Assembly (NCBI RefSeq): GCF_012985205.1 | Contig: NZ_JABEKS010000001.1 | Coordinates: forward strand, 2,046,001 to 2,110,000 | DNA: 64,000 bases | Source of the DNA: Planctomonas sp. JC2975 | Lineage (GTDB): Bacteria; Actinomycetota; Actinomycetes; Actinomycetales; Microbacteriaceae | Reading direction: 5' to 3' | Shown: one piece after another, positions 8,645 through 18,288 of the stretch | Position numbering within the stretch: the first letter of the stretch is position 1 | How the letters are laid out: every line of letters begins with the position of its first letter | The notes under the pieces: model-generated | Seen by the model: only the letters and a program-made list of their open reading frames with translations | Databases searched by the model: none | Told to the model about the DNA's origin: nothing | Program-made: the position numbers and the translations under genes

Positions 8645-10027
8645 TCAGTGCTCGCAGCCGGCCGTCGTCGGCGCGGTGAGGCCCTGTGCGGTGGGATTCG
8701 AGCCCGTGGCGTTCGATGCAATGGCGTTCGAGGCAAGGGAATCCGATTCGGCTCGCCGAGCGGTACGTGCGGCCTTCGCGACCTGCCGAGTGGCCTCGGG
8801 CCGACGGCGTCGCCCACGCTCGCGCACCGGGAGCGTGCCGATCAGGAACGAGCACAACGCAAGAGCCGCGCAGACCGCACCGACGACGGGAGTGAGATGC
8901 ACTCCACCGATCCCGATCGCGAGATTGCCCAGAGGCGGCGAGAGAGCGATGCCGACGTACATGGCCGTCGAGTTCCACGACAGGGTCACCACCGCGTCAT
9001 CCGGATCGATCGCGATCAGCCGATACTGCACGGGCACGCTCGTGCCTGCCGAGACGAGCCCCCAGATCAGGAAGACGACAAGGCACGCGACCAGCGACCC
9101 TAGTGCCAGCGGCATCACGGCCAGCAGCACGATGATCACCGAAAGAGCGATGACAGCCACGTAGCGACTGCCGAAGCGGTCGGTGAACCTCCCGGCGAAG
9201 AAGTTGCCGACGATGCCTGCTAGCCCGTTCGTCATGAGCAGCGCCGCGAGCAGCACCCCGCTGCCGCCGGTGGCGTCCGCGGTGAGACTCGCACTGAAGA
9301 TGAAGACCACGTTGAAGGCCACGACGATGAACAGCGTGGTGCCGATGCCGCCGAGCACCCGACGATCCGCGAGCGGTGCCAACCGATGCCGCAGCGGGGT
9401 GACCGGCGGTGTCGGAACGCCGCGGAGGAAGATGCCGATGCCGATCCCGACGATGATGCCCAGCCCTGCCAGGCAGAGCATCGGCAGACGCCAGCTCGCC
9501 AGGCTACCGAGAGCCGTTCCGATCGGCGCGCCGAGCACGCTGGACAGCGTGAAGCCGAGACTCACCAGCGCAAGCGCTCGTCCTCTCCGTTCCGGCGGAA
9601 CGAGCGTGGCGGCGACGGCGCCGGCGGTCGGCACCAGCGCGGCACCGCCCAGCGCCGCGATGGCGCGCCCGCCCACGAAGCCGGTGGCACTCGTGCTCAG
9701 CGACGCCACGAGGGTTCCAGCCGAGAAGAAGACGGCGCCGATCGACATGAGAACGGCCCTCGGCATCCGCACGAGCACGATGGATGCCACAGGCGCCACG
9801 ATCGCCACCACCACCGAGTACACGGTGATCGAATAGCTCACCGTCGACTGGGTCGCCTTGAGCCCATGCGCGATCTCCGGCAGCAGACCGGCGATGATCG
9901 ACGCGTTCGTGCCGACCATGAACATGGCGGCAGCGAGCAGCAGCAGCTTGACCGTCGCCCCGCGGTAGGCGGAGGCAGCCGGCGTGACGAATCCGCTCTC
10001 GCTCGCCGGCCCCTCCGCCGTCGTCAC
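8645..10027 (-). CDS. MFS transporter (DHA1-like)
   Basis: A 460-residue major facilitator protein with about 12 hydrophobic helices. The GTG start at 10027 overlaps the cytochrome b gene stop (GTGA); no upstream extension is needed. The MFS A-like motif appears as GRFTDRFGSR in the second half. A charged, low-complexity C-terminal tail of about 55 residues (RERGRRRR, then an Ala/Ser/Asn-rich stretch) is unusual. Last gene of the acyl-CoA catabolic operon, so it may import the substrate or export a by-product; sequence alone does not decide. Confidence 0.85.
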   Translation of the reverse strand: MTTAEGPASESGFVTPAASAYRGATVKLLLLAAAMFMVGTNASIIAGLLPEIAHGLKATQSTVSYSITVYSVVVAIVAPVASIVLVRMPRAVLMSIGAVFFSAGTLVASLSTSATGFVGGRAIAALGGAALVPTAGAVAATLVPPERRGRALALVSLGFTLSSVLGAPIGTALGSLASWRLPMLCLAGLGIIVGIGIGIFLRGVPTPPVTPLRHRLAPLADRRVLGGIGTTLFIVVAFNVVFIFSASLTADATGGSGVLLAALLMTNGLAGIVGNFFAGRFTDRFGSRYVAVIALSVIIVLLAVMPLALGSLVACLVVFLIWGLVSAGTSVPVQYRLIAIDPDDAVVTLSWNSTAMYVGIALSPPLGNLAIGIGGVHLTPVVGAVCAALALCSFLIGTLPVRERGRRRRPEATRQVAKAARTARRAESDSLASNAIASNATGSNPTAQGLTAPTTAGCEH

Positions 10028-11940
10028 CGGCCGACCCTGCCGAAGAGGGATGCGATGGGTGCGATCACCAGCGGACGCGCGGCCACCCATCCTGCGGCCA
10101 TGACCACGAGCGAGGCGACGAAGATCCAGAACCCCACCCAGTTCACCTCGTCGGATCCGCCGTACATGTGGTTGAGGTTCCGCAGTGCACCGGTGGCGAA
10201 CACGAGCGCGACGTGCACGACGATGAACGCGACGAAGTAGATCATCACGGGGAAGTGGATGGCCCTTGCCACCTCCACCGGGTACAGCTTGCTCAGGCGC
10301 TCAGCCTTCTTGGGCCAGAGGCCCGACATCCGGAGGCCGGTCACCGCCGCCAGCGGCGCCGCGATGAAGATCGTCACGAAGTAGGCGAGCTGCTGGAGGC
10401 TGTTGTAGTTGACCCAGCCGTCATCAGTCGGCCACTGCAGCGACGCGTAGTTCAGTGCTGCAGTGATGGCGTTCGGGAACACGGACCAGCTGGTCGGGAT
10501 GACGCGCATCCACTGCCCGGTCGAGAAGAGCAGCACGAGGAACACCACGCCGTTGATGACCCACAGCAGGTCGAGCGATTGGTGTAGCCACAGCGTGAGG
10601 CTGATCTTGCGGCCGGGGTTCCAGCGCGGAGTCCAGCTCGCCTTCGGCCGCTGCTCGCGGCGCACCTGGATGCCGGACCGGATGATCAGCACAATGAAGA
10701 ACGCGTTGAGGAAGTGCTGCCAGCTCAGCCAGCCGGGGAACCCGACCGGAGCGCCCTTCGGCAGCGGATAGTCGCCCGGATACGTCTTCACGAAGTCCCG
10801 CACGATCTGGAAGGTGAACAGACCGCGGGCAGCGAGGATGAGGATTCCCACCACGACGACAGCACCGACGAACACGCCGACCGAGCGCCAGACCCACTGC
10901 GTCAGCGTGAGACCGCGATAGAGCTTCGGCTCGGCGGCCGGCCGGGCTGCTGGCTTGGCCGGAGTGGTCGGTTGCGCGGCAGGCGTCGCCGGAGCCGACG
11001 TCGGTGCCACCGGTGAAGCGGCGGCAGGGGCGGACCCACTCGGCTCGTTCGGGGCGACGGCGGCTGCCACCGAAGCCGCCGTTGCGGCCGCAGGAGCGAC
11101 CGGCGGGTTCGTCTCGGGCGACGGCGTGACCGCCGTCGCGGCAGGTTCGGTCGGCGGCTCGGTCGCGGCAGGTTCGGTCGCGGCAGCTTCGGTCGCAACG
11201 AGCTCGGTCGCTGCGATCGCTGTGGCCGCTGGCGCAGCCGCAACGGATGCGGCGACGGCACCCGCCGCGGCGAGCGCTGCGGCGTCGGGCAGCGGGGGCC
11301 ACGGGTCGCCGCCGTGGGTGCGCGGCAAGCCGCGGCGGAAGCGTGCCGGCATCGCGGCCGGCTCGGCCGCAGACGACGGAGCCGGTCCGGCCGCCGTAGG
11401 CGCTGGAGCTGGCGATACCGCCGCCGGCACGGAATCCGCGCCCGTGGCATCCGCGGTGCCCGCCTGTGGTGCGGAGGCCGCTCCTGCGGTCCGCGCGACG
11501 GATGCCGCTCCTGCGACCTCGGCGGCCGTGCCGGACGGCGCCGCACCAAGAACGGCCGCAGCGAAGGATTCGGAGGGCCAGGATTCACCGCCGCGCACGC
11601 GCGGCAGTCCGCGCCGAACGCGCGAAGGCGCTCGGCCCGTCACAGCACCCGTGGGAGCTGCCCCGCCTGCTGTCGCTGCGGATGCGACGGCCGCCTCGGT
11701 GGGCACTGGCGCCTCCACCGAGGCGACCGCGTCTGTGGCCTCCACGCCCGTAGCGTCCGTGCCCGTGGTGTCCAGGTCCGCAATGTCAGAGACAACCCCG
11801 GGAGCCGCGGCGGCCGCGGCCGGCGTCGCCCCTGCGACGCGGCGCAGGACGGGCACGTCGGCCGCCTCCGGCCATGGCGCGCCGCCATGCACCCGCGGAA
11901 GTCCGCGGCGGATAGGGCGTGAGCCCACCTGAAGTGCCAT
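10024..11940 (-). CDS. Membrane di-haem cytochrome b with a repeat-bearing Ala/Pro-rich N-terminus
   Basis: A 638-residue protein in two parts. Residues 1-340 are Ala/Pro/Thr-rich and probably disordered, carrying three copies of an RRGLPRxxGGxxWP motif (10-24, 108-122, 201-215). Residues 345-638 hold about six membrane helices with histidines placed as in the cytochrome b561 / formate-dehydrogenase gamma family (WQHFLN, WLHQSLD, RAIHFPV, VVHVALV), enough for two b haems. It lies 5 bp downstream of etfA and in the same operon as an acyl-CoA dehydrogenase, so it may pass electrons from ETF to quinone. The motif's function is unknown to me. Confidence 0.8.
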   Translation of the reverse strand: MALQVGSRPIRRGLPRVHGGAPWPEAADVPVLRRVAGATPAAAAAAPGVVSDIADLDTTGTDATGVEATDAVASVEAPVPTEAAVASAATAGGAAPTGAVTGRAPSRVRRGLPRVRGGESWPSESFAAAVLGAAPSGTAAEVAGAASVARTAGAASAPQAGTADATGADSVPAAVSPAPAPTAAGPAPSSAAEPAAMPARFRRGLPRTHGGDPWPPLPDAAALAAAGAVAASVAAAPAATAIAATELVATEAAATEPAATEPPTEPAATAVTPSPETNPPVAPAAATAASVAAAVAPNEPSGSAPAAASPVAPTSAPATPAAQPTTPAKPAARPAAEPKLYRGLTLTQWVWRSVGVFVGAVVVVGILILAARGLFTFQIVRDFVKTYPGDYPLPKGAPVGFPGWLSWQHFLNAFFIVLIIRSGIQVRREQRPKASWTPRWNPGRKISLTLWLHQSLDLLWVINGVVFLVLLFSTGQWMRVIPTSWSVFPNAITAALNYASLQWPTDDGWVNYNSLQQLAYFVTIFIAAPLAAVTGLRMSGLWPKKAERLSKLYPVEVARAIHFPVMIYFVAFIVVHVALVFATGALRNLNHMYGGSDEVNWVGFWIFVASLVVMAAGWVAARPLVIAPIASLFGRVGR

Positions 11941-11945
11941 GGACC

Positions 11946-12935
11946 TCAGCTCCGCTTCGACTCGATGGCGGAGATCAGCTTCGGAACCACCTCGAACACG
12001 TCGCCGACAACGCCGAAGTCGGCGATGTCGAAGATGGGCGCGTCGCCGTCCTTGTTGATGACGATGATGGTCTTCGCGGTCTGCATGCCGGCCAGGTGCT
12101 GGATGGCGCCGGAGATGCCCAGCGCGACGTACAGCTGCGGCGACACGGAGACGCCGGTCTGGCCGACCTGATGGGCGTACGGCACGTATCCGGCGTCGAC
12201 CGCGGCACGGGATGCGCCCACCGCCGCGCCGAGCACGTCGGCCAGCCGGCCGACGAGCTCGAACTGCTCCTTGGATCCGAGTCCGCGTCCGCCGGAGACG
12301 ACGCGGGACGCGCCTCTGAGCTCCGGGCGCTCGGACGCCGTCTCCGTCTGCTCGCGCGACAGCACGGTCACGACAGGGGTCGTCGCATCCAGCTGGATGC
12401 GCTCGACCGAGGGGGTGACTGCGGCGGGTGCCGCGTCAACGGATCCGGCACGCAGCGTGATGACCGCAGCCCCGAAGGTGACCGCGGAGTCCACGTTGTA
12501 CGCGCCGCCGTACACGGAGTGGTGCGCAACCACTCCTTCGTCGTCACGCGAGACGGCGACGGCGTCGGCGGCGAGCGCGTTGCCGCTGCGCACGGCGAAG
12601 CGGGCGGCCGCGTCGCGCGAGTCGATCGTGTTCGAGGCGAGAACGGCCTCCGGCTGAACGAGGGACGCGGCCGCCGTGATGGCATCCGCATACGCGGCGC
12701 TCGGAACGGATGTCTCGCCCGTCGCCTCGGCGATGAGCACGTGCGCCGCGCCGAGGCCGCCGAGTGCCGTGGCCGCCGCATCCGCAGCAGCAGAGGGCAC
12801 CACCGCGACGACGACCGGGGCGCCCACACCGGCCGCCGTCGCGACGAGCTGCGCCACCGACTTCGCCGGCACACCGTCTGCGGAGACCTCGGCAAGGATC
12901 AGGATGGAGTTCTCGGGGTAGTCGGCCATGGTCAC
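11946..12935 (-). CDS. etfA: Electron transfer flavoprotein, alpha subunit
   Basis: A 329-residue ETF alpha chain, normal length. The FAD-binding C-terminal domain is clear: [12 protein letters not shown], then [31 protein letters not shown] and [23 protein letters not shown] takes electrons from acyl-CoA dehydrogenases through FAD and hands them to the membrane. The GTG start at 12935 gives a GTGA overlap with etfB; an ATG two codons further in (12929) is also possible. Lies in an operon with an acyl-CoA dehydrogenase and the membrane cytochrome b. Confidence 0.96.
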   Translation of the reverse strand: MTMADYPENSILILAEVSADGVPAKSVAQLVATAAGVGAPVVVAVVPSAAADAAATALGGLGAAHVLIAEATGETSVPSAAYADAITAAASLVQPEAVLASNTIDSRDAAARFAVRSGNALAADAVAVSRDDEGVVAHHSVYGGAYNVDSAVTFGAAVITLRAGSVDAAPAAVTPSVERIQLDATTPVVTVLSREQTETASERPELRGASRVVSGGRGLGSKEQFELVGRLADVLGAAVGASRAAVDAGYVPYAHQVGQTGVSVSPQLYVALGISGAIQHLAGMQTAKTIIVINKDGDAPIFDIADFGVVGDVFEVVPKLISAIESKRS

Positions 12936-13705
12936 ACCAGTCCCTTCTGGGCGAGGAAGTCCGCGAGCTGCTGGGCGGCGGTGCCGTCGTCGACGACCTT
13001 CACGCCCGCCCCGCGCGGCGGACGCTCAGCGACCGCGATCATGATCGAGCGCGGCGTCAACGCGTCGGGGTCCACCCCGAGCGAGGAGAGCGTGAGCGTG
13101 TCGAACGGCTTCTTCTTGGCCGCCATGATGCCCTTGAGGCTCGCGAAGCGCGGGTCGGGCAGCTGCTCGGTGATCGAGATGACGGCGGGCAGCGGAGCCT
13201 CCACCTTCATGCGTCCGCCATCCGTCGCGCGGTCGCCGCGCACGACGCCGTCCGCGAGTTCCACGCTGTCGAGCGCCGTCACGGCCGGCAGTCCGAGCCG
13301 TTCGGCGATCAGTGCAGGCATCACGCCACCTGACCCGTCGGTGGAGACGTTTCCGGTGATGACGAGATCCGGCGACAGCGTCTGGATCGCCTTCGCCAGG
13401 GCCTCGGACGTGAGGGTGAGGTCGGCGCCCGCGAGGCCGGCATCGACGACGTGCACCGCACGATCCGCCCCCATGGCGAGAGCCTTGCGCAGCGAGTTCA
13501 CCGCCGATACGGGACCCGCGGTCAGCACGACCACCTCGGTGCCCGGTGTCGATTCGGCGTACGAGATCGCGACTTCCGTCGCACGCTCGCCCACCTCGTC
13601 GAGTACGCGGTCGTTCGCGTCCCGGTTCGCCAGACCCGTCTCCAGGTCGAGCTTGCGGTCGCCGTAGGTGTCTGGCACCTCCTTGACCAACACGACGATT
13701 TTCAT
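12932..13705 (-). CDS. etfB: Electron transfer flavoprotein, beta subunit
   Basis: A 257-residue ETF beta chain starting at [15 protein letters not shown]; the ATG at 13705 follows an AGAGG ribosome site, and upstream in-frame codons belong to no domain. Family features include [10 protein letters not shown] and [23 protein letters not shown]. It binds AMP structurally and docks onto acyl-CoA dehydrogenases. Overlaps etfA by 4 bp. About 120 bp with a strong hairpin separate it from the MaoC gene upstream. Confidence 0.96.
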   Translation of the reverse strand: MKIVVLVKEVPDTYGDRKLDLETGLANRDANDRVLDEVGERATEVAISYAESTPGTEVVVLTAGPVSAVNSLRKALAMGADRAVHVVDAGLAGADLTLTSEALAKAIQTLSPDLVITGNVSTDGSGGVMPALIAERLGLPAVTALDSVELADGVVRGDRATDGGRMKVEAPLPAVISITEQLPDPRFASLKGIMAAKKKPFDTLTLSSLGVDPDALTPRSIMIAVAERPPRGAGVKVVDDGTAAQQLADFLAQKGLV

Positions 13706-13744
13706 GCTGTGCCTCTCACTTGCCTCTCTCGGTGTCTCCTGGAT

Positions 13745-13794
13745 GGGTGGCGCCCGCGGCGCTGCGCTGTCGCGGCTGTGCCGCCGCGCCACCC
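13745..13794 (-). other. Stem-loop between the MaoC gene and etfB
   Basis: A 9-bp perfect inverted repeat (GGGTGGCGC / GCGCCACCC) continues after a small bulge as GCGGC/GCCGC, giving a long GC-rich hairpin. No T-run follows on the minus strand, so it is not a typical intrinsic terminator. It may stabilise or separate the etfBA-cytochrome b part of the transcript. Confidence 0.5.
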
Positions 13795-13828
13795 CTCCAT
13801 GGAAACTCTCATGCTGCCGCGGGTCACG

Positions 13829-14677
13829 CTACCTCAGCGCGAATGTGCCGCGATCGAGCACGATCTCGTCTCTGTCGTTCACGACCTGGAACTGGTCGGG
13901 TCCCTCGTTCTGCCACACCCGGATGCTCAGGGCCTCGCCGGGGAAGACCGGCTTGCTGAAGCGTCCGCTCATGCCGGCGAACCGCTCCGGATCCCCGTCG
14001 GCGAGCGCACCGAGCAGCGCGCGGCCGACGACGCCGTACGTGCACATGCCGTGCAGGATCGGCCGCGGGAATCCCGCCCTCGCCGCGAACGCCGGATCCG
14101 TGTGCAACGGATTGTGGTCGCCGGAGAGACGGTAGAGCAGGGCCTGATCCTCGCGGGTCGATGCCGTGAGCACGACATCCGGATCACGCTCCGGCTGCGC
14201 CCAGGCATCCTTCGGACCGGGGATGCCGAACCCGCCCTCACCGCGGATGAACACCGACGAGCGGGTCACCACGAGCGCTTCCTCGGATCCCGGGACGCGT
14301 CCAGAGGCCTCGCTGACCACCAGTGCACCGCTGCCCTTGTCGTAGATCCCGGTGACGGTCGACGTGATCTCGAGCGATCCGGTCGCCGGCAGGGCGCCGC
14401 TGAGCTCGACGCTCTGCTCGGCATGCACGAGCATCGCCGGGTTGAACTCGCCGATGTTCAGGCGCGACCCACCGCGGAACTGGTTCAGGACCACGCCGAA
14501 CGTCGGCAGCACGCGCTGCTCAACGCCGTGACTGTTCTCGGTGGTGAACGCCAGCTCGGCCAGCGGGTCGTCCTGGCCGGCTCCGACGCCTATCGCGTAG
14601 AGCATCGCCTCGTCGGGCGTCCAGCTGACCGTGCGGGGTTCGCTGGTGGTGCCGACGGCATCCAGGTTGAGGGTCAT
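13829..14677 (-). CDS. MaoC-like enoyl-CoA hydratase (hydratase 2 family)
   Basis: A 282-residue double hot-dog protein. The C-terminal half carries the hydratase-2 motif YRLSGDHNPLHTDPAFA followed by GFPRPILHGMCTYG; Asp and His of this motif are the known catalytic pair. It should add water to a trans-2-enoyl-CoA to give the (R)-3-hydroxyacyl-CoA. The length and split organisation match MFE-2-type hydratases. A good ribosome site (GGAGGTAGAAGG) lies in the end of the acyl-CoA synthetase gene, 4 bp away, so the two are coupled. Confidence 0.92.
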   Translation of the reverse strand: MTLNLDAVGTTSEPRTVSWTPDEAMLYAIGVGAGQDDPLAELAFTTENSHGVEQRVLPTFGVVLNQFRGGSRLNIGEFNPAMLVHAEQSVELSGALPATGSLEITSTVTGIYDKGSGALVVSEASGRVPGSEEALVVTRSSVFIRGEGGFGIPGPKDAWAQPERDPDVVLTASTREDQALLYRLSGDHNPLHTDPAFAARAGFPRPILHGMCTYGVVGRALLGALADGDPERFAGMSGRFSKPVFPGEALSIRVWQNEGPDQFQVVNDRDEIVLDRGTFALR

Positions 14678-14681
14678 CCTT

Positions 14682-16844
14682 CTACCTCCACGTGATCAGG
14701 GCGTCGAGCGCCTCGACCTCGGATCCGCGAACGAGCAGCGGGTTCACCTCGAGCGACTCGAGGCCCGTGCCCAGCCGCTGCACGACCTGCGCGATGTTCA
14801 GCACCGCGTCGGTGACGGCATCCAGGTCGGCGGCCTGCGTTCCGCGGGCGCCGTCCAGGAGCGCGGCTCCGCGCAGCGATGTCAGGCCGGCCCTGATCTG
14901 CTCCCTGTTGACGGGCAGCAGGTGCAGGGTGCTGTCCTTGAGCACCTCCACCCACACCCCGCCGAGGCCGACGGCGAGCACCATGCCCCACTTCGGGTCG
15001 CGCACGGCACCCACGATGAGCTCGATGCCTCCCGAGCGCTGCGGCTGGACCAGGGCTGCCGGGTCCGCGGCGCCCGCACCATGGCCGGCTTCCGTCACGT
15101 CCACGAACGCCTGGCGCACGGATTCCGCGTCACGGAGGTTCAGCTTCACGCCGCCGATGTCGCTCTTGTGCTCGATCTCGTCGGCCGCGAGCTTGACGAC
15201 CACAGGGTAGCCGACCTCTTCCGCGACGGCGACGGCGTCGTCTGCGGTGCGCACCAGCACGTTCGGCACAACGGGCACCCCGTGCTCGGCCAGCAGTGCG
15301 GATGCCTGCCGCTCGGCGAACACGTCGCCCGGCTTCGCATCGACCACGATGGGCTCGCCGACCTCGGCGGTCTCGACCTCGGCGGCGACCGCCGCGTGGT
15401 ACCGCTCGCCCCATTCGGCAGCCCGGCCGAGCGCCGTCATGCCGTGATGGATGCCGCCGACGACGCCCGGGAATCCGCTCGCCAGCGCGACCTTGCGGCC
15501 GAACGGCGTGATGTCCGTGATCGTGTTGGAGACCACGATCACCGGCTTCCGCACGCTCGCGATCGCCTCCGCCTGGTGCTGGGCACGGGCGACGGCGACC
15601 TCCAGGTCGGACTCGTCGTGCGGCAGGTCGGCCACGTAGACGATCTCGTCGATGTTCGGGTCGTCCTCGACCGCCTTCAGCGCCTTCACGGCCAGGTCGG
15701 GGTCGATCAGGATGTATCCCGTCACGTCGATGGGGTTGTGCACGCTCGCGAAGTCCGGCAGCACCTCGCGGAGCTTGTCCTCCGTGGCCTCGGCGAACGA
15801 CGGGATCTCGATCCCCTCGTCCTCAGCACGGTCGGAGATGACCTCGCACGCGCCGCCCGACGGGGTGACGAATCCGATGCGGCGGCCGCTGAACGGATCC
15901 GTGTGCGACAGCAGCTCCGCCGTGACCATGAGGTCCTCGAGCGAGTCGACGCGGATCACCGCGTTCTGCCGGAACACCGCCTCGATCACGCCGTCGTCAC
16001 CCACCAGCGATCCGGTGTGCGCCTTGGCGACGCGCGCTCCGCCTTCGCTGCGTCCCACCTTGAGCGCCACGATCGGCTTGCCGGCCAGCAGCGCCTGGTG
16101 CGCCACCTCGAGGAAGTCCTCCGGATGCCTGATCGACTCGATGAAGAGCACGATCACCTTCGTGGCCTCGTCCTCGACGAGGTACCGCATGACATCCGTC
16201 ATCGACACCATCGACTCGTTGCCCATCGACACGAGCAGGCTGACGCCGGCGTTCCGGGTCTGGGCGAGCTGGATGACGGCGCTGGCGAGAGCACCGCTCT
16301 GCAGGACGACGCCGATGTTGCCCTTGCGGAGCGGCGTCGTGATCGGCAGGCCGTACGGCGTGATGGAGGCGGCGTTGTTGACGTATCCGTTGCCGTTCGG
16401 GCCCAGGACCGTGATGCCGCGGTCCTGGGCGAGCCGGATGAGCTCGGTCTCGAGCTTCGCCCCCTCCTCGCCGACCTCGCCGAAGCCCGAGGTGAGCACG
16501 ACAGCAGTCGGGACGCCGGCATCCGCCACCTTGCCCATGACCTCGAGCACGACGGCCGTCGACACCATGACGAACGCCAGGTCGGGGGTCTCCGGGAGGT
16601 CGTCCAGCGTGGCGTACGACTGCTGGCCGTGCACGACGATGCCGCGCGGGTTGACCAGGTAGATGGCACCGTCGAATCCGCCCTCGAGCAGGTTCTTGTA
16701 GATCGACAGGGACCAGAACGACTTGTCGGTGGCTCCGATCAGTGCGATGGACTTCGGGTTGAACAACTGCTTCACTCGGTCGACGGACAGGCCGCCGATC
16801 GTGCCGGGGCCGGCGTCGGGGAGCAGGATTTCGGTGGCCGTCAT
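14682..16844 (-). CDS. ADP-forming acyl-CoA synthetase (acetate-CoA ligase family)
   Basis: A 720-residue fused synthetase. Order: CoA-binding domain (about 25-120, PKSIALIGATDK), two flavodoxin-like CoA-ligase domains (about 125-460, GPNGNGYVNN, and KAHTGSLVGDD holding the likely phospho-His), and an ATP-grasp domain (about 490-710, YPVVVKLAADEIEHKSDIGGVKLNL). It makes an acyl-CoA from a free acid, ATP and CoA, releasing ADP. As the only ligase in the operon it probably activates the pathway substrate. Strong ribosome site AAGGAGGATTC before the ATG. Confidence 0.9.
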   Translation of the reverse strand: MTATEILLPDAGPGTIGGLSVDRVKQLFNPKSIALIGATDKSFWSLSIYKNLLEGGFDGAIYLVNPRGIVVHGQQSYATLDDLPETPDLAFVMVSTAVVLEVMGKVADAGVPTAVVLTSGFGEVGEEGAKLETELIRLAQDRGITVLGPNGNGYVNNAASITPYGLPITTPLRKGNIGVVLQSGALASAVIQLAQTRNAGVSLLVSMGNESMVSMTDVMRYLVEDEATKVIVLFIESIRHPEDFLEVAHQALLAGKPIVALKVGRSEGGARVAKAHTGSLVGDDGVIEAVFRQNAVIRVDSLEDLMVTAELLSHTDPFSGRRIGFVTPSGGACEVISDRAEDEGIEIPSFAEATEDKLREVLPDFASVHNPIDVTGYILIDPDLAVKALKAVEDDPNIDEIVYVADLPHDESDLEVAVARAQHQAEAIASVRKPVIVVSNTITDITPFGRKVALASGFPGVVGGIHHGMTALGRAAEWGERYHAAVAAEVETAEVGEPIVVDAKPGDVFAERQASALLAEHGVPVVPNVLVRTADDAVAVAEEVGYPVVVKLAADEIEHKSDIGGVKLNLRDAESVRQAFVDVTEAGHGAGAADPAALVQPQRSGGIELIVGAVRDPKWGMVLAVGLGGVWVEVLKDSTLHLLPVNREQIRAGLTSLRGAALLDGARGTQAADLDAVTDAVLNIAQVVQRLGTGLESLEVNPLLVRGSEVEALDALITWR

Positions 16845-16893
16845 GAATCCTCCTTGATCGGATGAGGCCGCGAGATGGGGGCGAAGTACGAGG

Positions 16894-18066
16894 TCAGGCG
16901 CCGATTTCGCTCACCTTCGCGTGACCCTTGATCAGGTTGCGGGCGATGGTGCGCTTCTGGATCTCGTCTGTGCCCTCGAAGATGCGCAGGAGACGCAGCT
17001 CGCGGTACCAGCGCTCGATCGGGAGTTCCTTCGTGTAGCCCATGCCGCCGTGGATCTGCAGCACGCGATCGACGACCTTGTTGGCCATCTGGGTGCCGTT
17101 GAGCTTCGCGACGGATGCCGCGTGACGGTTGTCCTTCTGGTTCTCCAGGAGCCACGCTGCGTACAGGGTGAGCCAGCGGGCCTGCTCGATCTCCACGTGC
17201 GAGTCGGCGATGTGCCACTGGATGGCCTGGTACTCCGCGATGGGGTGCCCCATCGACACGCGGTTCTTCGAGTGCTCGATCGCCATCTCGAGCAGGCGCT
17301 CGGCGGCACCGATCGCGCCGGAGGGGATCAGGTAGCGGCCGTTGCCGATCCACTGCATGGCCAGCTTGAAGCCCCAGCCGACCTCGCCCAGCACGTGGTC
17401 GCCCGGAACGCGCACGTTGTCGAAGTAGAGCTGAGCGGGTCCCCACTCGCCCATGGTCTGGATCGGGCGGGAGGTCCAGCCCATCTCGCGGTCCACCAAG
17501 AAGCAGGTGATGCCGCCGTTGGCGCCCTTCTCCGGGTCGGTCACGGCGAAGACCATCACGAAGTCGGCCTCGTTGCCGTTGGTGATGAAGATCTTCTCGC
17601 CGTTGATGATCCAGTCGTCGCCGTCGCGGGTGGCGCGCGTGCGGATGTTCGTGGCATCCGACCCCGCACCAGGCTCCGTGATCGCGAAGCAGCTGCGGCG
17701 GTCACCGTTGATCGTCGGGATCAGATACTCCTGCTTCTGCTTCTCGTTCGCGCCGTACAGGATGTTGTCCGCCGTGCCGCCGAAGCCGAATCGCACGAAC
17801 GTGCGCCCGGTCTCCATGGCGATGATCGAGCTCATGATCGGGCCGAGGTTGATCCCGCCGTACTCCTCCGGCGTTCCGATGCCCCAGAAGCCGGCTGCCT
17901 TCGCCTTGCGCTGCAGGTCTTTGTACTGGCCGTCTTCCAGGCCGGGGCGGCCCTCGCGCTCGTTGCGCAGCACCTGCGGCTCGAGCGGCATGACCTCCTT
18001 CTCGATGAAGTCGCGGACGCTGTCGCGCACCATCCGCTGCTCGTCGGATAGCGAGAAATCAATCAT
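16894..18066 (-). CDS. Acyl-CoA dehydrogenase
   Basis: A 390-residue flavoenzyme, typical family length, starting at MIDFSLSDEQRM. The FAD/substrate signatures CFAITEPGAGSDATNIRT and GDDWIINGEKIFITNG lie in the middle domain. The C-terminal domain has GGMGYTKE and the catalytic Glu in RIFEGTDEIQK. It oxidises an acyl-CoA to the 2-enoyl-CoA and reduces ETF, which the same operon encodes. The ATG at 18066 has a GGAGACAG ribosome site; the open frame further upstream has no domain. Confidence 0.95.
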   Translation of the reverse strand: MIDFSLSDEQRMVRDSVRDFIEKEVMPLEPQVLRNEREGRPGLEDGQYKDLQRKAKAAGFWGIGTPEEYGGINLGPIMSSIIAMETGRTFVRFGFGGTADNILYGANEKQKQEYLIPTINGDRRSCFAITEPGAGSDATNIRTRATRDGDDWIINGEKIFITNGNEADFVMVFAVTDPEKGANGGITCFLVDREMGWTSRPIQTMGEWGPAQLYFDNVRVPGDHVLGEVGWGFKLAMQWIGNGRYLIPSGAIGAAERLLEMAIEHSKNRVSMGHPIAEYQAIQWHIADSHVEIEQARWLTLYAAWLLENQKDNRHAASVAKLNGTQMANKVVDRVLQIHGGMGYTKELPIERWYRELRLLRIFEGTDEIQKRTIARNLIKGHAKVSEIGA

Positions 18067-18288
18067 TGCTTCTGTCTCCAGATCGTGTTGGGTTGGGTGA
18101 TGTTCGTGGGGGGTGTGTGGCCTGTGGGGGCGCCATCCGATGGTCGAGCCTGTGCAGAAGGCCGGTTCTGGCGCGCCGCACAGGTGGCGTGACGGTCGTG
18201 CGTTGGAGAGCGACAGCAGCGACCCGGTCCGTCCTGGCCGGATTCGCCAGCTCACCGGCGGTGTCGGCTCAACCGGGTTGTGCGCAGG

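Noticed and set aside
10955-11932. 325-codon Ala-rich plus-strand frame
   Set aside because: Antisense of the Ala/Pro-rich linker of the cytochrome b gene; composition explains it.
16186-16202. Second exact copy of the 17 bp CGCATGACATCCGTCAT that contains the putative operator at 3819-3832
   Set aside because: It is inside the acyl-CoA synthetase coding sequence (MTDVMR codons) far from any promoter; likely coincidence of common codons.
14631-16865. 744-codon plus-strand open frame
   Set aside because: Exact mirror of the acyl-CoA synthetase gene with no domain of its own.
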